From Polynucleobacter sp. UB-Piko-W3 (GTDB lineage: Bacteria > Pseudomonadota > Gammaproteobacteria > Burkholderiales > Burkholderiaceae): a DNA stretch of 64,000 nt. The translations under genes and the position numbers were made by a program. Location: assembly GCF_018881635.1 (NCBI RefSeq), contig NZ_JACVPY010000002.1, positions 953,545 through 1,017,544 of the forward strand, written 5' to 3'. The notes under the pieces were generated by a model. The model was not told the DNA's origin. It made no database searches and was given only the letters and a program-made list of their open reading frames with translations. Shown here piece after piece: positions 8,813 to 17,504 of the stretch (positions are counted from its first letter, which is position 1; each line of letters opens with the position of its first letter).

Positions 8813-10765
8813 TCAACCTGTAGCAGCGGCAGCTGCTACATTTGCAGTATTGGTTTTCGCAGCATCTGCAGCCAGCCACTCCTTGAAGATGCCAGATACC
8901 ACTTTGGGATTTTCAGCAACAAACTCTGTAGCGTATTTGAGAAGCGAGTCATACTCATTCTTCTTCTCTTCTTCCAGACGAGTGCGCTCTTCATCCATCT
9001 TCTTTTTCTCTTCATCAAGACGCTGACGCTCTTCTTCTTCAGCAATACGCTGGCGCTCTTTTAATAACTCCATCTCCATACGCCGCTTCTCACGCAGTTT
9101 TGGATCCATCTGCGCCATCTCGGCTTTGATTTTCTCATCAAACTCTTCTTCAATACGCTGCTCTTCCAAAGCATCGTCCACTTTCTTTGGGAAGAGTAGT
9201 GGCTTAACCACACCAAAGAACATAATGCCAAGCGATCCCAGAATGATGGCAAATTTAAAGAACTCTTTACTAAGCTCAATAACACCAGGTTGCTTGTAAA
9301 ACGCCGGCTCATCTAATACTTCCACTTTAAATGGGATATTAGCAACACTCACGCTATCGCCACGTTGCTCGGTAAAGCCCACTGCATCCCTGGCAAGATT
9401 ATTAATCTGGTCTAGCTCTTTTGCACTAAAGGGTACGGGCTTGAGCGGCTTACCATCCTTATCAACACCAGTAGGCTGCTTATAGTTCACCACCACAGCT
9501 GCAGAAACCCTTCTGACCTTACCTTTTTCAGACTTGATGCGCTCAATCGCACGATCTAGTTCGTAGTTCACAGTTAAATCTTTTTTGATGTTGCTAGCAC
9601 TAGAAGAAGAACTCGAAGGTGGCGCATTCAAATTTTGCGGACCGGTATTTGCGGCGGCTCCACCAGCTGCATTAATCGGGGCTTGTCCACCACCTGGAGG
9701 CTGATTTGTCAGGGCACCTGGTACACCAGATGCGGATGAACTCGGTGTTGCAGCCTCATTAGATTGTTGACTACGAATCGATGATTGATTAGGCGGAGAG
9801 TTGCGACCATAGGTTTCTTGAGTACGCTCTAACTCACCAAAATCCATATCCACTGTGACTTGAGCGCGTACATTCTCTTTACCAGTCACTGGCTCCAAAA
9901 TTGATTGCACACGTTTTGATAGAGCACCTTCTAACTCAGCAACATATTTGAGTTGATTGCTATCTAAACCCATTAAGCGCTGGGCATTAGGAGCAAGCAA
10001 GCTACCTTCAGCATCAACGATCGTGACATTTGCAGGCCCTAAATTCGGTACGGATGAGCCCACTAGATTAGTAATCGCAGCAACTTGCTGAGAGTCTAAG
10101 AAACGGCCTGGATGCATTGTCACAACAACGGATGCAGTAGGCTTTTCTTGTTCACGCATAAATGCGGTTTGCTTTGGAATCGCCAACATCACTCTGGCAG
10201 ATTTAACTTGCGCCAAAGAACTAATGCTGCGCGCTAATTCTCCCTCGAGCCCACGTTGATAGTTCACCTGCTCAACAAATTGGCTGGTCCCCATCTTTTG
10301 ATTTTCCAGGAGCTCAAACCCAACATTGCCAGCCTTGGGCAAACCTTGGCCAGCAAGGCGTAAGCGAGTCTCATATACCGAGGATTCAGGCACCAAAATG
10401 GCAGCGCCACCTTCGGTAAATTTATAAGGAATGTTCATCTGTTGCAAAGCGGCAACAATCGCTGCCCCATCACGCTCGTTCACGCTGGAAAACAGCACGC
10501 GATAGTCGTCTTTGCTACGACCAGAGACAATCACAAAAGTCAGGGCAGAGATAAATAACAGCAAGGCAGCGGCAACAATCAATCTTTGCTGCATACCTAG
10601 CGCTTCAAAGCGCATTTGCAGTTCGCCTAATTTTGAGGGGAGTTTTACCTTGCCCACAAAAGGGGCTGATGCTGGAACAGCAAAGGCTGCCGGCTTAGAG
10701 CCAATATTGACTACCGCCGCATCCTTTTCGCTTTCCTGTATTCCGGGCTGTGCTTCTTCGCTCAA
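8813..10765 (-). CDS. fliF: Flagellar MS-ring protein FliF with long cytoplasmic coiled coil
   Basis: FliF forms the MS ring in the inner membrane. The 650-aa product has a first membrane helix (about 60-80), ring-building motifs (for example GGAAILVPESSVYETRLRLA) and a Pro/Ser/Gly-rich loop around 330-390. A second membrane helix lies at about 505-525. It is about 90 residues longer than typical FliF. After the second helix there is a highly charged Glu/Arg/Lys segment (about 530-605) that looks like a continuous coiled coil, before the C-terminal FliG-binding helix. The start is TTG. It is the first gene of the leftward operon and faces fleS across a regulatory gap. Confidence 0.97.
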   Translation of the reverse strand: MSEEAQPGIQESEKDAAVVNIGSKPAAFAVPASAPFVGKVKLPSKLGELQMRFEALGMQQRLIVAAALLLFISALTFVIVSGRSKDDYRVLFSSVNERDGAAIVAALQQMNIPYKFTEGGAAILVPESSVYETRLRLAGQGLPKAGNVGFELLENQKMGTSQFVEQVNYQRGLEGELARSISSLAQVKSARVMLAIPKQTAFMREQEKPTASVVVTMHPGRFLDSQQVAAITNLVGSSVPNLGPANVTIVDAEGSLLAPNAQRLMGLDSNQLKYVAELEGALSKRVQSILEPVTGKENVRAQVTVDMDFGELERTQETYGRNSPPNQSSIRSQQSNEAATPSSSASGVPGALTNQPPGGGQAPINAAGGAAANTGPQNLNAPPSSSSSSASNIKKDLTVNYELDRAIERIKSEKGKVRRVSAAVVVNYKQPTGVDKDGKPLKPVPFSAKELDQINNLARDAVGFTEQRGDSVSVANIPFKVEVLDEPAFYKQPGVIELSKEFFKFAIILGSLGIMFFGVVKPLLFPKKVDDALEEQRIEEEFDEKIKAEMAQMDPKLREKRRMEMELLKERQRIAEEEERQRLDEEKKKMDEERTRLEEEKKNEYDSLLKYATEFVAENPKVVSGIFKEWLAADAAKTNTANVAAAAATG

Positions 10766-10786
10766 TGGCTCGTTTCCGTCAAATCA

Positions 10787-10897
10787 GGCAAAAATTCTAA
10801 AAACATAATAGCACTATATATAGAACTTTTTTGCCTATTTTCTCTAAATATTGATATTCTATGCTCATATTGTAAAAAAAGAGGCAAAATTTGCCTC
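10787..10897. promoter_or_regulatory. Divergent fliF/fleS control region with repeated TTTGCC sites
   Basis: The gap between fliF and fleS holds three related elements. TAGAACTTTTTTGCC lies at 10821-10835 on the plus strand. A near copy, TAGAATTTTTGCC, lies on the minus strand at 10799-10787, pointing towards fliF. The perfect palindrome GAGGCAAAATTTGCCTC lies at 10881-10897. The first 15-mer and the core GGCAAAATTTGCC both recur exactly upstream of flhA. This suggests an operator for one shared flagellar regulator. A sigma-54 promoter was tested and rejected because no GG lies 10 nt upstream of the GC. Confidence 0.55.
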
Positions 10898-10952
10898 CTA
10901 TTCTTACTCAGTAGCTAAGGCCAAAAATCCATTGCCCAACTCAGAAAATACC

Positions 10953-12086
10953 ATGCCTCTTGCCGCAAATAGTGGCAACCTACCTCTAGATGCCAAGCAC
11001 TTAGAAGAAGCATTTGCGATTTTTTATGCCGAATCTCAAAAACTGGAGGCTCAGCAAAGCGCCCTGCAGGAAAAGATTAACCAGCTAAGCGATGAGCTAC
11101 AAAAGTCCAATCAACGGCTAGGTATTTTGGTCAACGCCATCCCAGCGGGCGTAATCTTGCTAGAAAACAATATCGTGCTCTTGCACAACCCTGCGGTATT
11201 GCACTTCTTACCTACCCTTAGCGCGGGTCAATCGTTTGCGATCCCCAGTGATTGGCAGCAGTCCATTGCGCCTGGTGAATACCTCATTGGCGAAACAGAT
11301 AGCCCAGATTCGAAGACGCAAAAGACAGTGCAGGTCATCCGAATTGACGAGGGCATTCGTAGCTTTATTCAAATCCAAGACATTACCGCCAATATTTCCT
11401 TGCACCAAGAAACCCAACGTGAAAATCGTCTCAGTGCGATGGGCAAAATGGCAGCTGGCATTGCCCATCAATTTCGTACACCTTTAGCAACTGCCCTACT
11501 CTACTCATCTCACCTTTGTGATGATGATTTAGCACCAGAGATGTCTAAAGAGTTTGCGCAACGCTTACGTAAGCAATTACTCGATCTAGAAAAACTCTCA
11601 CAAGAGATGCTGCGCTTTATTTCGAATCGTCCAAGTAAAAATATTCTGACTAGCGCTCAGCAAATCATCGATGAAGCACAGGCCAGCATTCAAGCATTGT
11701 TTGAAAGCAAGGAGGTTGAGCTCAATGTGCAATGTAGCGTTCCATCCTCAGCGATGTTGTTAGTTGAGCCTAAATCTATACCCAATGCTTTAGTAGCCGT
11801 TTTAGAAAATGCACTCAGTGTGTCCAAGTCAAAAGATAGCGTGCAATTACAAGCAAGCGTGGATACAAAAAAACTCATTATCAGCATCAAAGACCAAGGC
11901 CCTGGTATTGCATCAACCATTATTGATTCCTTGTTTGAGCCCTTTTCTACCACTAGCGCGAATGGCACTGGTCTTGGTTTATCGATTGCCAAAAATACGA
12001 TTGAAGCGCACCGTGGAACTATTGCTGTTGAGAATTCTAACCACGGTGCCACCTTCAAAATTACCTTACCGATTGCCTCTGAGTAA
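10953..12086 (+). CDS. fleS: Flagellar two-component sensor kinase FleS/FlrB-like
   Basis: This cytoplasmic histidine kinase has no membrane helix. I choose the ATG at 10953 (377 aa). The frame is open upstream to a TTG at 10851, but that would place the GGCAAAATTTGCC palindrome inside the gene. Domains are a helical N-terminus, a PAS-like segment (LGILVNAIPAGVILLENN), a HisKA box with the phospho-acceptor His in GIAHQFRTPLATALLYSS, and a HATPase domain with N box (VAVLENALS), G1 (DQGPGI) and G2 (GTGLGLSIAKN). FleS/FlrB kinases phosphorylate FleR/FlrC, encoded next door. The pair controls class III flagellar genes in Pseudomonas and Vibrio. Confidence 0.88.
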   Translation: MPLAANSGNLPLDAKHLEEAFAIFYAESQKLEAQQSALQEKINQLSDELQKSNQRLGILVNAIPAGVILLENNIVLLHNPAVLHFLPTLSAGQSFAIPSDWQQSIAPGEYLIGETDSPDSKTQKTVQVIRIDEGIRSFIQIQDITANISLHQETQRENRLSAMGKMAAGIAHQFRTPLATALLYSSHLCDDDLAPEMSKEFAQRLRKQLLDLEKLSQEMLRFISNRPSKNILTSAQQIIDEAQASIQALFESKEVELNVQCSVPSSAMLLVEPKSIPNALVAVLENALSVSKSKDSVQLQASVDTKKLIISIKDQGPGIASTIIDSLFEPFSTTSANGTGLGLSIAKNTIEAHRGTIAVENSNHGATFKITLPIASE

Positions 12087-12131
12087 CTAGCCAATAACCT
12101 ATCAACCCTGAATATTGCGAATAAATCAATC

Positions 12132-13625
12132 ATGACCGAGCTTTTAAATGAACGCTTCCCAGTGATTCTTGTTGAAGATGACGAAGATCTGCGAGAGGCT
12201 ATTGCAGTGACCTTAAGAATGAAGGGCATCGACTTTGTGACGCATCAGCGCGCAGAGACTGTAGTGCCTTTACTGCGTCCTGATCTCAACACTGTATTGG
12301 TAACGGATTACAAACTACCAGGCATGAACGGCATAGATTTGCTCAAGATTGCGCAAAAAGAATGTCCTGATTTACCAGTCGTCATCATGACGGCCTTTGC
12401 CGATGCCAAGCTCGCTGTCGAGGCCCTTAAAGCAGGTGCTCGTGATTTTTTAATTAAGCCTTTTGTACCACAGCAGCTGATTGAAATTATTTCTCGCTAT
12501 CGTGCACCCAATAGCGCACCTGTTACCGCACCTGCCTTAACAACAGATGCAACTAAAACTGAAGCAGTTGGTTCAGAGATCAGACCTGCTGAACATAAGG
12601 TGATCGCAGTAGACCCAAAAACGGTGGCGATTTTTGCTCGTTGCGAAAGAGTGGCCGCCACGGATACGAGCGTATTAGTGACGGGTGAGTCAGGCGCCGG
12701 CAAAGAAGTCGTAGCGCACCATATTCACAAAACCTCTAAGCGCGCCAATGGTCCTTATGTCGCGATTAATTGCGCAGCCATTCCTGACACACTTTTGGAA
12801 TCGATTTTATTTGGTCATGAAAAAGGATCTTTTACTGGAGCCACGAAAGCGCAAGCTGGTAAGTTCGAGCAAGCCAATAAAGGCACGCTCTTTTTAGATG
12901 AAATCGGTGAGATGCCAGCAACTCTTCAAACCAAATTGTTAAGAGTGCTACAAGATAAAAAGATTGAGCGCATTGGTTCAAGCGATTCGATTCAAGCAGA
13001 CGTGCGCATCATTGCTGCCACCAACTTGAACCTTCAAGATCAAGTCAAAGCAGGCAAATTTCGGGAAGATTTGTACTTTCGCCTAAACGTCTTCCCAATC
13101 CATATTTTAGAACTTCGCAAACGTCCACTAGATATCATTCCACTGGCTGAATTCTTCCTCAAGCGCTATAGCGTCAATATTGGGCGAGACTCTCTAGTCC
13201 TTAGCAATGCCGCTAAAGCCTTGCTCCAAAAATACGCTTGGCCTGGCAACGTTCGCGAACTGGAGAACATTATTCAGCGCGCGGTCTTACTGGCTGACCG
13301 AGATCAAATTTATGCCGAGGACTTGGAGCTAGACGACTCTCATTTAAGTCATGACATCTCGACGCCAGATCACAGTGCCCAAACCCCTGAAAACCCAGAA
13401 ACCCCGAATTTGAGCACCAAATCTGGGCAAAATGGCATAGAACTTGCATTAAATAAAGGTGAAAGTGGTCAAGATATTGAGTCAGTGGAGCGAGAGCACA
13501 TCCTCAAGGTGTTGGCCGAAGTAAATGGAAATCGAACGAAAGCCGTAGATATACTAGGTATTTCAGCAAGGGCACTGCGCTATAAGCTCAAATCCTATAA
13601 AGAAGCTGGCTTTCTGAATGAATAA
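12132..13625 (+). CDS. fleR: Sigma-54-dependent flagellar response regulator FleR/FlrC-like
   Basis: This 497-aa NtrC-family activator has a receiver domain (about 10-125) with phosphorylatable Asp59 in VTDYKLPGMNG and an AAA+ domain with Walker A GESGAGKE (185-192). It ends in a Fis-type helix-turn-helix (about 463-492, GNRTKAVDILGISARALRYK). The sigma-54 contact loop reads GSFTGA (232-237) instead of the common GAFTGA, a known natural variant. It lies 45 nt after fleS and 46 nt before fliE, as in the fleS-fleR-fliE order of Pseudomonas. RpoN is encoded at 37100-38485. Confidence 0.92.
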   Translation: MTELLNERFPVILVEDDEDLREAIAVTLRMKGIDFVTHQRAETVVPLLRPDLNTVLVTDYKLPGMNGIDLLKIAQKECPDLPVVIMTAFADAKLAVEALKAGARDFLIKPFVPQQLIEIISRYRAPNSAPVTAPALTTDATKTEAVGSEIRPAEHKVIAVDPKTVAIFARCERVAATDTSVLVTGESGAGKEVVAHHIHKTSKRANGPYVAINCAAIPDTLLESILFGHEKGSFTGATKAQAGKFEQANKGTLFLDEIGEMPATLQTKLLRVLQDKKIERIGSSDSIQADVRIIAATNLNLQDQVKAGKFREDLYFRLNVFPIHILELRKRPLDIIPLAEFFLKRYSVNIGRDSLVLSNAAKALLQKYAWPGNVRELENIIQRAVLLADRDQIYAEDLELDDSHLSHDISTPDHSAQTPENPETPNLSTKSGQNGIELALNKGESGQDIESVEREHILKVLAEVNGNRTKAVDILGISARALRYKLKSYKEAGFLNE

Positions 13626-13671
13626 GCAGTCTTAGTGATTTTTTGTGTGATTTTGATAGATAATTAGGCAT

Positions 13672-13995
13672 ATGACTACAACTAACGTCGACTCTATGAT
13701 TACCCGGATGCAAGCGCTTGCCGCTGCAGCCAGTGGTAAGCCTGTAGCTAGCGATAACCAAGCAGGCAGTGGCGTTGACTTCTCAGCTGTTCTGAAAAAC
13801 GCGATTGAGAATGTGAATACTGCTCAAAATAGTGCCCAAGCTAAGGCTCAGTCCTTCGCAACTGGTGCTTCCGACACCTCTTTGGAAGACGTGATTGTCT
13901 CTTTGCAAAAAGCCAACCTTTCATTGCAAGGCATGATTGCAGTGCGCAATCGCTTAGTTGATGCTTATAAGGAAGTGACTAATCTGCAGGTTTAA
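13672..13995 (+). CDS. fliE: Flagellar hook-basal body protein FliE
   Basis: FliE connects the MS ring to the proximal rod. The 107-aa product has the family size and the conserved C-terminal helices (DTSLEDVIVSLQKANLSLQG and MIAVRNRLVDAYKEVTNLQV). It is co-directional with fleSR and separated from fliF by the two regulators, so the usual fliE-fliF pairing is inverted. A strong terminator follows at 14021-14047. Confidence 0.96.
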   Translation: MTTTNVDSMITRMQALAAAASGKPVASDNQAGSGVDFSAVLKNAIENVNTAQNSAQAKAQSFATGASDTSLEDVIVSLQKANLSLQGMIAVRNRLVDAYKEVTNLQV

Positions 13996-14020
13996 GGCTA
14001 GTTATTCATAAGGCATTAGC

Positions 14021-14047
14021 AAAAAGCCCGATAATTCGGGCTTTTTT
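14021..14047 (+). terminator. Rho-independent terminator after fliE
   Basis: The stem AAAAAGCCCGA pairs with TCGGGCTTTTTT around a TAAT loop and is followed by a T run. The A run on the left makes it usable in both directions, serving fliE (plus) and the leftward flhX-like gene (minus). Confidence 0.9.
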
Positions 14048-14089
14048 ATTTCCTTCTAATCACTCTTAATAACACTACTGCTGATTTAT

Positions 14090-14386
14090 CTAGCGGTCGA
14101 TAAGCACATTATTGGGGTTGGGCACTGTTTTGCCATCAACCTCATAAGCCCAAGCCAATACCTCTGCAACTGCTGCGTAAAGTTTTGGCGGGACTAATTC
14201 ATTGAGCTTGAGCTGCATTAAAAACTCTACCAATTCAGGCTCAGTTCTAGTGGGAATACCCATTTCTTTTGCTTTAGCCAAAATGGCATCTGCCACAAAA
14301 CCTTCACCCTGCCCTGTAATACGTGGGGCAGCGCTATTAGTCTCATAGGCTAACGCGACTGCTTTGCGAATCTTTTTCTCATCCAT
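14090..14386 (-). CDS. FlhB C-terminal-domain protein (FlhX-like)
   Basis: This 98-aa soluble protein matches only the cytoplasmic C-terminal domain of FlhB/YscU. Visible FlhB-like stretches are KKIRKAVALAYE, a domain-typical acidic/hydrophobic core and VPPKLYAAVAEVLAWAY. The NPTH autocleavage motif of full FlhB is absent, and the region corresponds to the piece after cleavage. Such stand-alone proteins (FlhX/FlhB2) can substitute for the cleaved FlhB fragment in Helicobacter. Its start overlaps the stop of the fliK-like gene by 1 nt (TGATG). Full-length flhB is not in this window. Confidence 0.82.
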   Translation of the reverse strand: MDEKKIRKAVALAYETNSAAPRITGQGEGFVADAILAKAKEMGIPTRTEPELVEFLMQLKLNELVPPKLYAAVAEVLAWAYEVDGKTVPNPNNVLIDR

Positions 14387-15456
14387 CAGGAACTAGCCTC
14401 TCCCTTAAGACTGACCTTAGCGTCTGGATCTATCTGTGAGTGCATTTGACCAAGTAACTGCGCAAATGCATTTGCCAATGTTGTTTGAGAATCAGGAGAT
14501 GCCTCAATGGCCACATATACGCTCTCGCCAAATTGAGTGCCCACTACTTTAAAGGGCCCTAGATTAGGAAGCGTGATTTCCATAGTGATCTTGCTGCCCT
14601 TTTGCATTTGGGTTGGATCTTGAGGATCGGATTGCCACGCATCTTCTCGGTACAGGCGGCCCTGCACATTAGGCATTAACTGACCTTGCCATAACAAGTC
14701 GCCGCGCAATAGTAACTTGACTGAATCCTGTAAGGCAGGTGAACTGCTAAGTTGCCCAACCAATCTCTCTGCTTCTGCTGGAATATCTCTTATGACCTTG
14801 GACTGCATGTCACCATCATCACTTGCAGGAAAGAGTAGTTTTTTTAATTGATCAGCGGCAAAAATTCCGGAGGTCTGTAAATTTTGATACAGCACATTCA
14901 TTGCAACTCTGGGATCGGTTGTATTGGCAAGCGCTGCGTTTGTATTAGCAGGATTAGCGCCAGGCCAGTTCACCACAACATTCTGTAATGTATTCTTGTT
15001 ACCGGTATTGACAGCCTGTCCTAGCTCAGGAACATCGACTGCCAAAATGTCAGAGAGCATCTGTCCTAGCGCTGCGCCACCTAAGGCATCCATGCGATTG
15101 AGACTTTGTGACAACAAGCTATCTACTCGGGCTTGCGAAGGATTACCTGTCGCTTCAGCCTGATCACCGGCAAAACTGGAGATTTGTAATAAGACCGCTT
15201 GATCTACTGTTGGTTCAGTCGGCAATAAAGTGCTTGGCTGTCCACGACCAACTGCACTTTGCAGGACATCCTGTAATGAGCCACCAGCCGAGGAATCGAC
15301 TACTGGCAAAGGCATTTTGAGGGCTATGCGAGGGTCTATGGCTGCAAGGCTTTCAACTACCGTTGGAGCTGCAGGCGGAGAAACAAGATCATTGCGATGA
15401 AAATCAACTACTGGGTTGATTGGTAAATTCGGAGGGATCGGAATTGCCATTTTCAA
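14386..15456 (-). CDS. Second FliK-like hook-length control domain protein
   Basis: This 356-aa protein has a disordered N-terminal half and a C-terminal FliK-like domain (about 255-350) with LPNLGPFKVVGTQFGESVYV and a following amphipathic helix. It is distinct from fliK at 3423-5036. Coupling with the FlhB-fragment gene by a 1-nt overlap suggests the two act together in the export specificity switch, since FliK and FlhB-C are known partners. No signal peptide is visible, as expected for a flagellar type III substrate or cytoplasmic factor. The function of this second copy is inferred. Confidence 0.75.
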   Translation of the reverse strand: MKMAIPIPPNLPINPVVDFHRNDLVSPPAAPTVVESLAAIDPRIALKMPLPVVDSSAGGSLQDVLQSAVGRGQPSTLLPTEPTVDQAVLLQISSFAGDQAEATGNPSQARVDSLLSQSLNRMDALGGAALGQMLSDILAVDVPELGQAVNTGNKNTLQNVVVNWPGANPANTNAALANTTDPRVAMNVLYQNLQTSGIFAADQLKKLLFPASDDGDMQSKVIRDIPAEAERLVGQLSSSPALQDSVKLLLRGDLLWQGQLMPNVQGRLYREDAWQSDPQDPTQMQKGSKITMEITLPNLGPFKVVGTQFGESVYVAIEASPDSQTTLANAFAQLLGQMHSQIDPDAKVSLKGEASS

Positions 15457-15525
15457 CCCTCCATTTACAAAGATCGATTTACTTTACAGCTAGATTCAAT
15501 ATATATCTAGCATCTGGACTACTTA

Positions 15526-15978
15526 CTAGTTAGCAGCTTGAGCATAGGGAGCGCCAGCTGACTCGCCATCCCTTAAGCTAGGCATCACATCTTTTGGAGC
15601 TAATGCTAACCAAGCTTCATATAAGGGCAATAGTACATCTAACACTTCTTGGACTTTTTCTGGAGACTTCGTCAGGCGCGCGCTCAATATCTCCCGCAAA
15701 GACCATTCGTAAACTGCACTAAGGCTCTGCGCCACTTCGCCGCCGCCATCATAATCAAGACATGCTAAAAGGCCTTGCTGAATCAAGTCATGAGCTTTTG
15801 TAAAGGGCTCAATTCCGTAATCGCCTGACTCAAGCGCTTTTTTTGCTAGCTTCAGATGATCGAAAATACGCTCATATACCAAGACAATTAACTGCCCTGG
15901 ATTGGAACCATTTACGCCAGTTAGAGAATCAGTTGCAGCGTAAGCACGCGCAGATTTAGGAGCCATGGAACTTCCCAT
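15526..15978 (-). CDS. fliS: Flagellin export chaperone FliS
   Basis: FliS binds the flagellin C-terminus and prevents premature polymerisation in the cytoplasm. The 150-aa helical protein has the family signatures SPGQLIVLVYERIFDHLKLA-like (here NPGQLIVLVYERIFDHLKLA) and LRQ-free C-terminal helices (VLLPLYEAWLAL). It is slightly longer than usual (120-135 aa) through its N- and C-terminal tails. It follows fliD by 11 nt, the usual fliDS arrangement. Confidence 0.95.
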   Translation of the reverse strand: MGSSMAPKSARAYAATDSLTGVNGSNPGQLIVLVYERIFDHLKLAKKALESGDYGIEPFTKAHDLIQQGLLACLDYDGGGEVAQSLSAVYEWSLREILSARLTKSPEKVQEVLDVLLPLYEAWLALAPKDVMPSLRDGESAGAPYAQAAN

Positions 15979-15989
15979 CTTAAAAAGAA

Positions 15990-17408
15990 TTAATTCTTAC
16001 TCTGACTATTGGTCAAAGCATCTAAAGCGCTTGTCAATGCAGTACTGGTGTTGTTTAACTGAAAGAGCAAGGCATTGAGTGCAGAGTATTGCGAAATTAA
16101 ATTATTCTGCACAGCATTCAAGCGAGTCTGCAAATCATCTTGCCGCTTAGTTAAATTTCGGACAGATTCATTTTGTGATTGAATCTGGGAATCGAGTGCA
16201 CCACCAGTTGATACCTGGGAGGTCAAAAAAGTATTGAGATTATGAGTGCCATCGATACGGCCCATAGTTACTCCAGAAGCCAAAACATCCTGCAGTCCAT
16301 TTGCGCTAGCATTCGTAAAATTCACAGCATTAAATTTTGCCGTGCCGTCTAACTGTAAATCAATACCCAGCTCATTTAAACTCATGGTCTTTAGGGTGCC
16401 TGAACTGGTATAACTCAATCCCTTTGCAAAACTTGCCTTAATTTGATTAATAAAACTAAGAGTAGTCGGAGAGTTTGCAAATGTTCCAGGAGTTGTTGAG
16501 TTGCTACTATTTGCCGTCATAGTCTTATAAGACGACATCAGATCGTTATATGCAGTGATCAAGGTGTTGATTGCTTGGCTTGATGTATTTGCCCCCTTAG
16601 TAATATTAATAACTTGGGTGCTATCCGTCGGAGATTTTTTTATGAGGTTTAAAGTCACGCCACTCAAAACATCATTGATTGAATTGCTGCTTCTTACAAA
16701 AGCCGTTCCATCCAAAGTAAACGAGGCATCTCCCGCTATGCTTACCGGAGTTGATGTGATTGATGGTGTTGCGCCTGTGGTCCCAGTTAAGCCAGTGAAT
16801 GAAATGGCGTTAGATAGTCCAGTTTGGGTGCCACCAATCTGCAGGGCCCAATTAGCACTGCTTGTCGTTTGAACCACATTGGCACTAACGTTGGCACCTA
16901 ATCCATTAATCCAATTCTTTAAATCAGTGATGGTTGGACTTGCACCCAATGCTGCAGTGCCAGCAGGTGTGCCTAATGTGTTGTAGGTAACTCCATTAAT
17001 AGTTAACGAAAAGCCTGATGAAGCATCTACAGTAGCCAATGCGGCACTAGAGTTGTAGCCTGTTAGGGCAAATTGACTGGAAGTGGCGATGCTATCAACA
17101 ACAATACTGTGGCTACTGACCTTGGCTCCGTTAGATGAAGTTGCCTGAATCACGCTACTATCTGTTGTACTAACCGAAGTGGCATTAAAAGTAGTTGGGT
17201 CCTGGAATGTCTGCAAGACCTCTTGCAGAGTACTAACCTTACTTTTTATTGTGCCTAAATCACTAATCACCGTATTTTGCTGGGTAATTTTTGCCTTGAT
17301 GGCGTCCAGAGGTCGATTCTCAACCGTCATCAACTGCTGAACAATGCCAGCAACATCTATGCTAGTTGTTGAAGTTGAGCTAGAACCGGTAGTGCTAGAT
17401 ACGGCCAT
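15990..17408 (-). CDS. fliD: Flagellar filament cap protein FliD
   Basis: FliD caps the filament and guides flagellin insertion. The 472-aa product has the conserved N-terminus (DVAGIVQQLMTVENRPLDAI), Ser/Thr/Gly-rich central domains and a C-terminal coiled coil (SVRNLTKRQDDLQTRLNAVQ) with YSALNALLFQLNNTSTALTS. Residues 108-209 contain a domain that clearly resembles residues 343-448 of the giant flagellin at 19539-22091. Both share the layout SGF-L-hydrophobic, TY, a spacer, then NWINGL and a final NA-SFTxL. fliD is first in a fliD-fliS unit after a terminator. Confidence 0.95.
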   Translation of the reverse strand: MAVSSTTGSSSTSTTSIDVAGIVQQLMTVENRPLDAIKAKITQQNTVISDLGTIKSKVSTLQEVLQTFQDPTTFNATSVSTTDSSVIQATSSNGAKVSSHSIVVDSIATSSQFALTGYNSSAALATVDASSGFSLTINGVTYNTLGTPAGTAALGASPTITDLKNWINGLGANVSANVVQTTSSANWALQIGGTQTGLSNAISFTGLTGTTGATPSITSTPVSIAGDASFTLDGTAFVRSSNSINDVLSGVTLNLIKKSPTDSTQVINITKGANTSSQAINTLITAYNDLMSSYKTMTANSSNSTTPGTFANSPTTLSFINQIKASFAKGLSYTSSGTLKTMSLNELGIDLQLDGTAKFNAVNFTNASANGLQDVLASGVTMGRIDGTHNLNTFLTSQVSTGGALDSQIQSQNESVRNLTKRQDDLQTRLNAVQNNLISQYSALNALLFQLNNTSTALTSALDALTNSQSKN

Positions 17409-17460
17409 TTTTTAAGTCCCTAAGTCTGTTTATTCGTTTACTTTAGGCTTAAGAGATATG

Positions 17461-17494
17461 CAAAATATGTGCCAACCTTAGAGTTGGCACATAT
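17461..17494 (-). terminator. Terminator after flaG
   Basis: A perfect 12-bp inverted repeat (ATATGTGCCAAC / GTTGGCACATAT) surrounds a 6-nt loop. On the minus strand it is followed by TTTT. It lies between the flaG stop and fliD, so fliDS probably has its own promoter. Confidence 0.85.
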
Positions 17495-17504
17495 CCTTAA
17501 GAGA

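Noticed and set aside
10821-10835. Possible sigma-54 promoter at TTTTTTGCC upstream of fleS (and the copy at 22177)
   Set aside because: The -12 GC is present, but the base pair 12 nt upstream is TA, not GG, and spacing does not fit TGGCAC-N5-TTGC. The same holds for the site upstream of flgM (AA in place of GG).
15489-15511. GCTAGAT/ATCTAGC inverted repeat between fliS and the second fliK gene
   Set aside because: The stem is 7 bp with a 9-nt loop and no T run follows on the minus strand, so a terminator is not supported.
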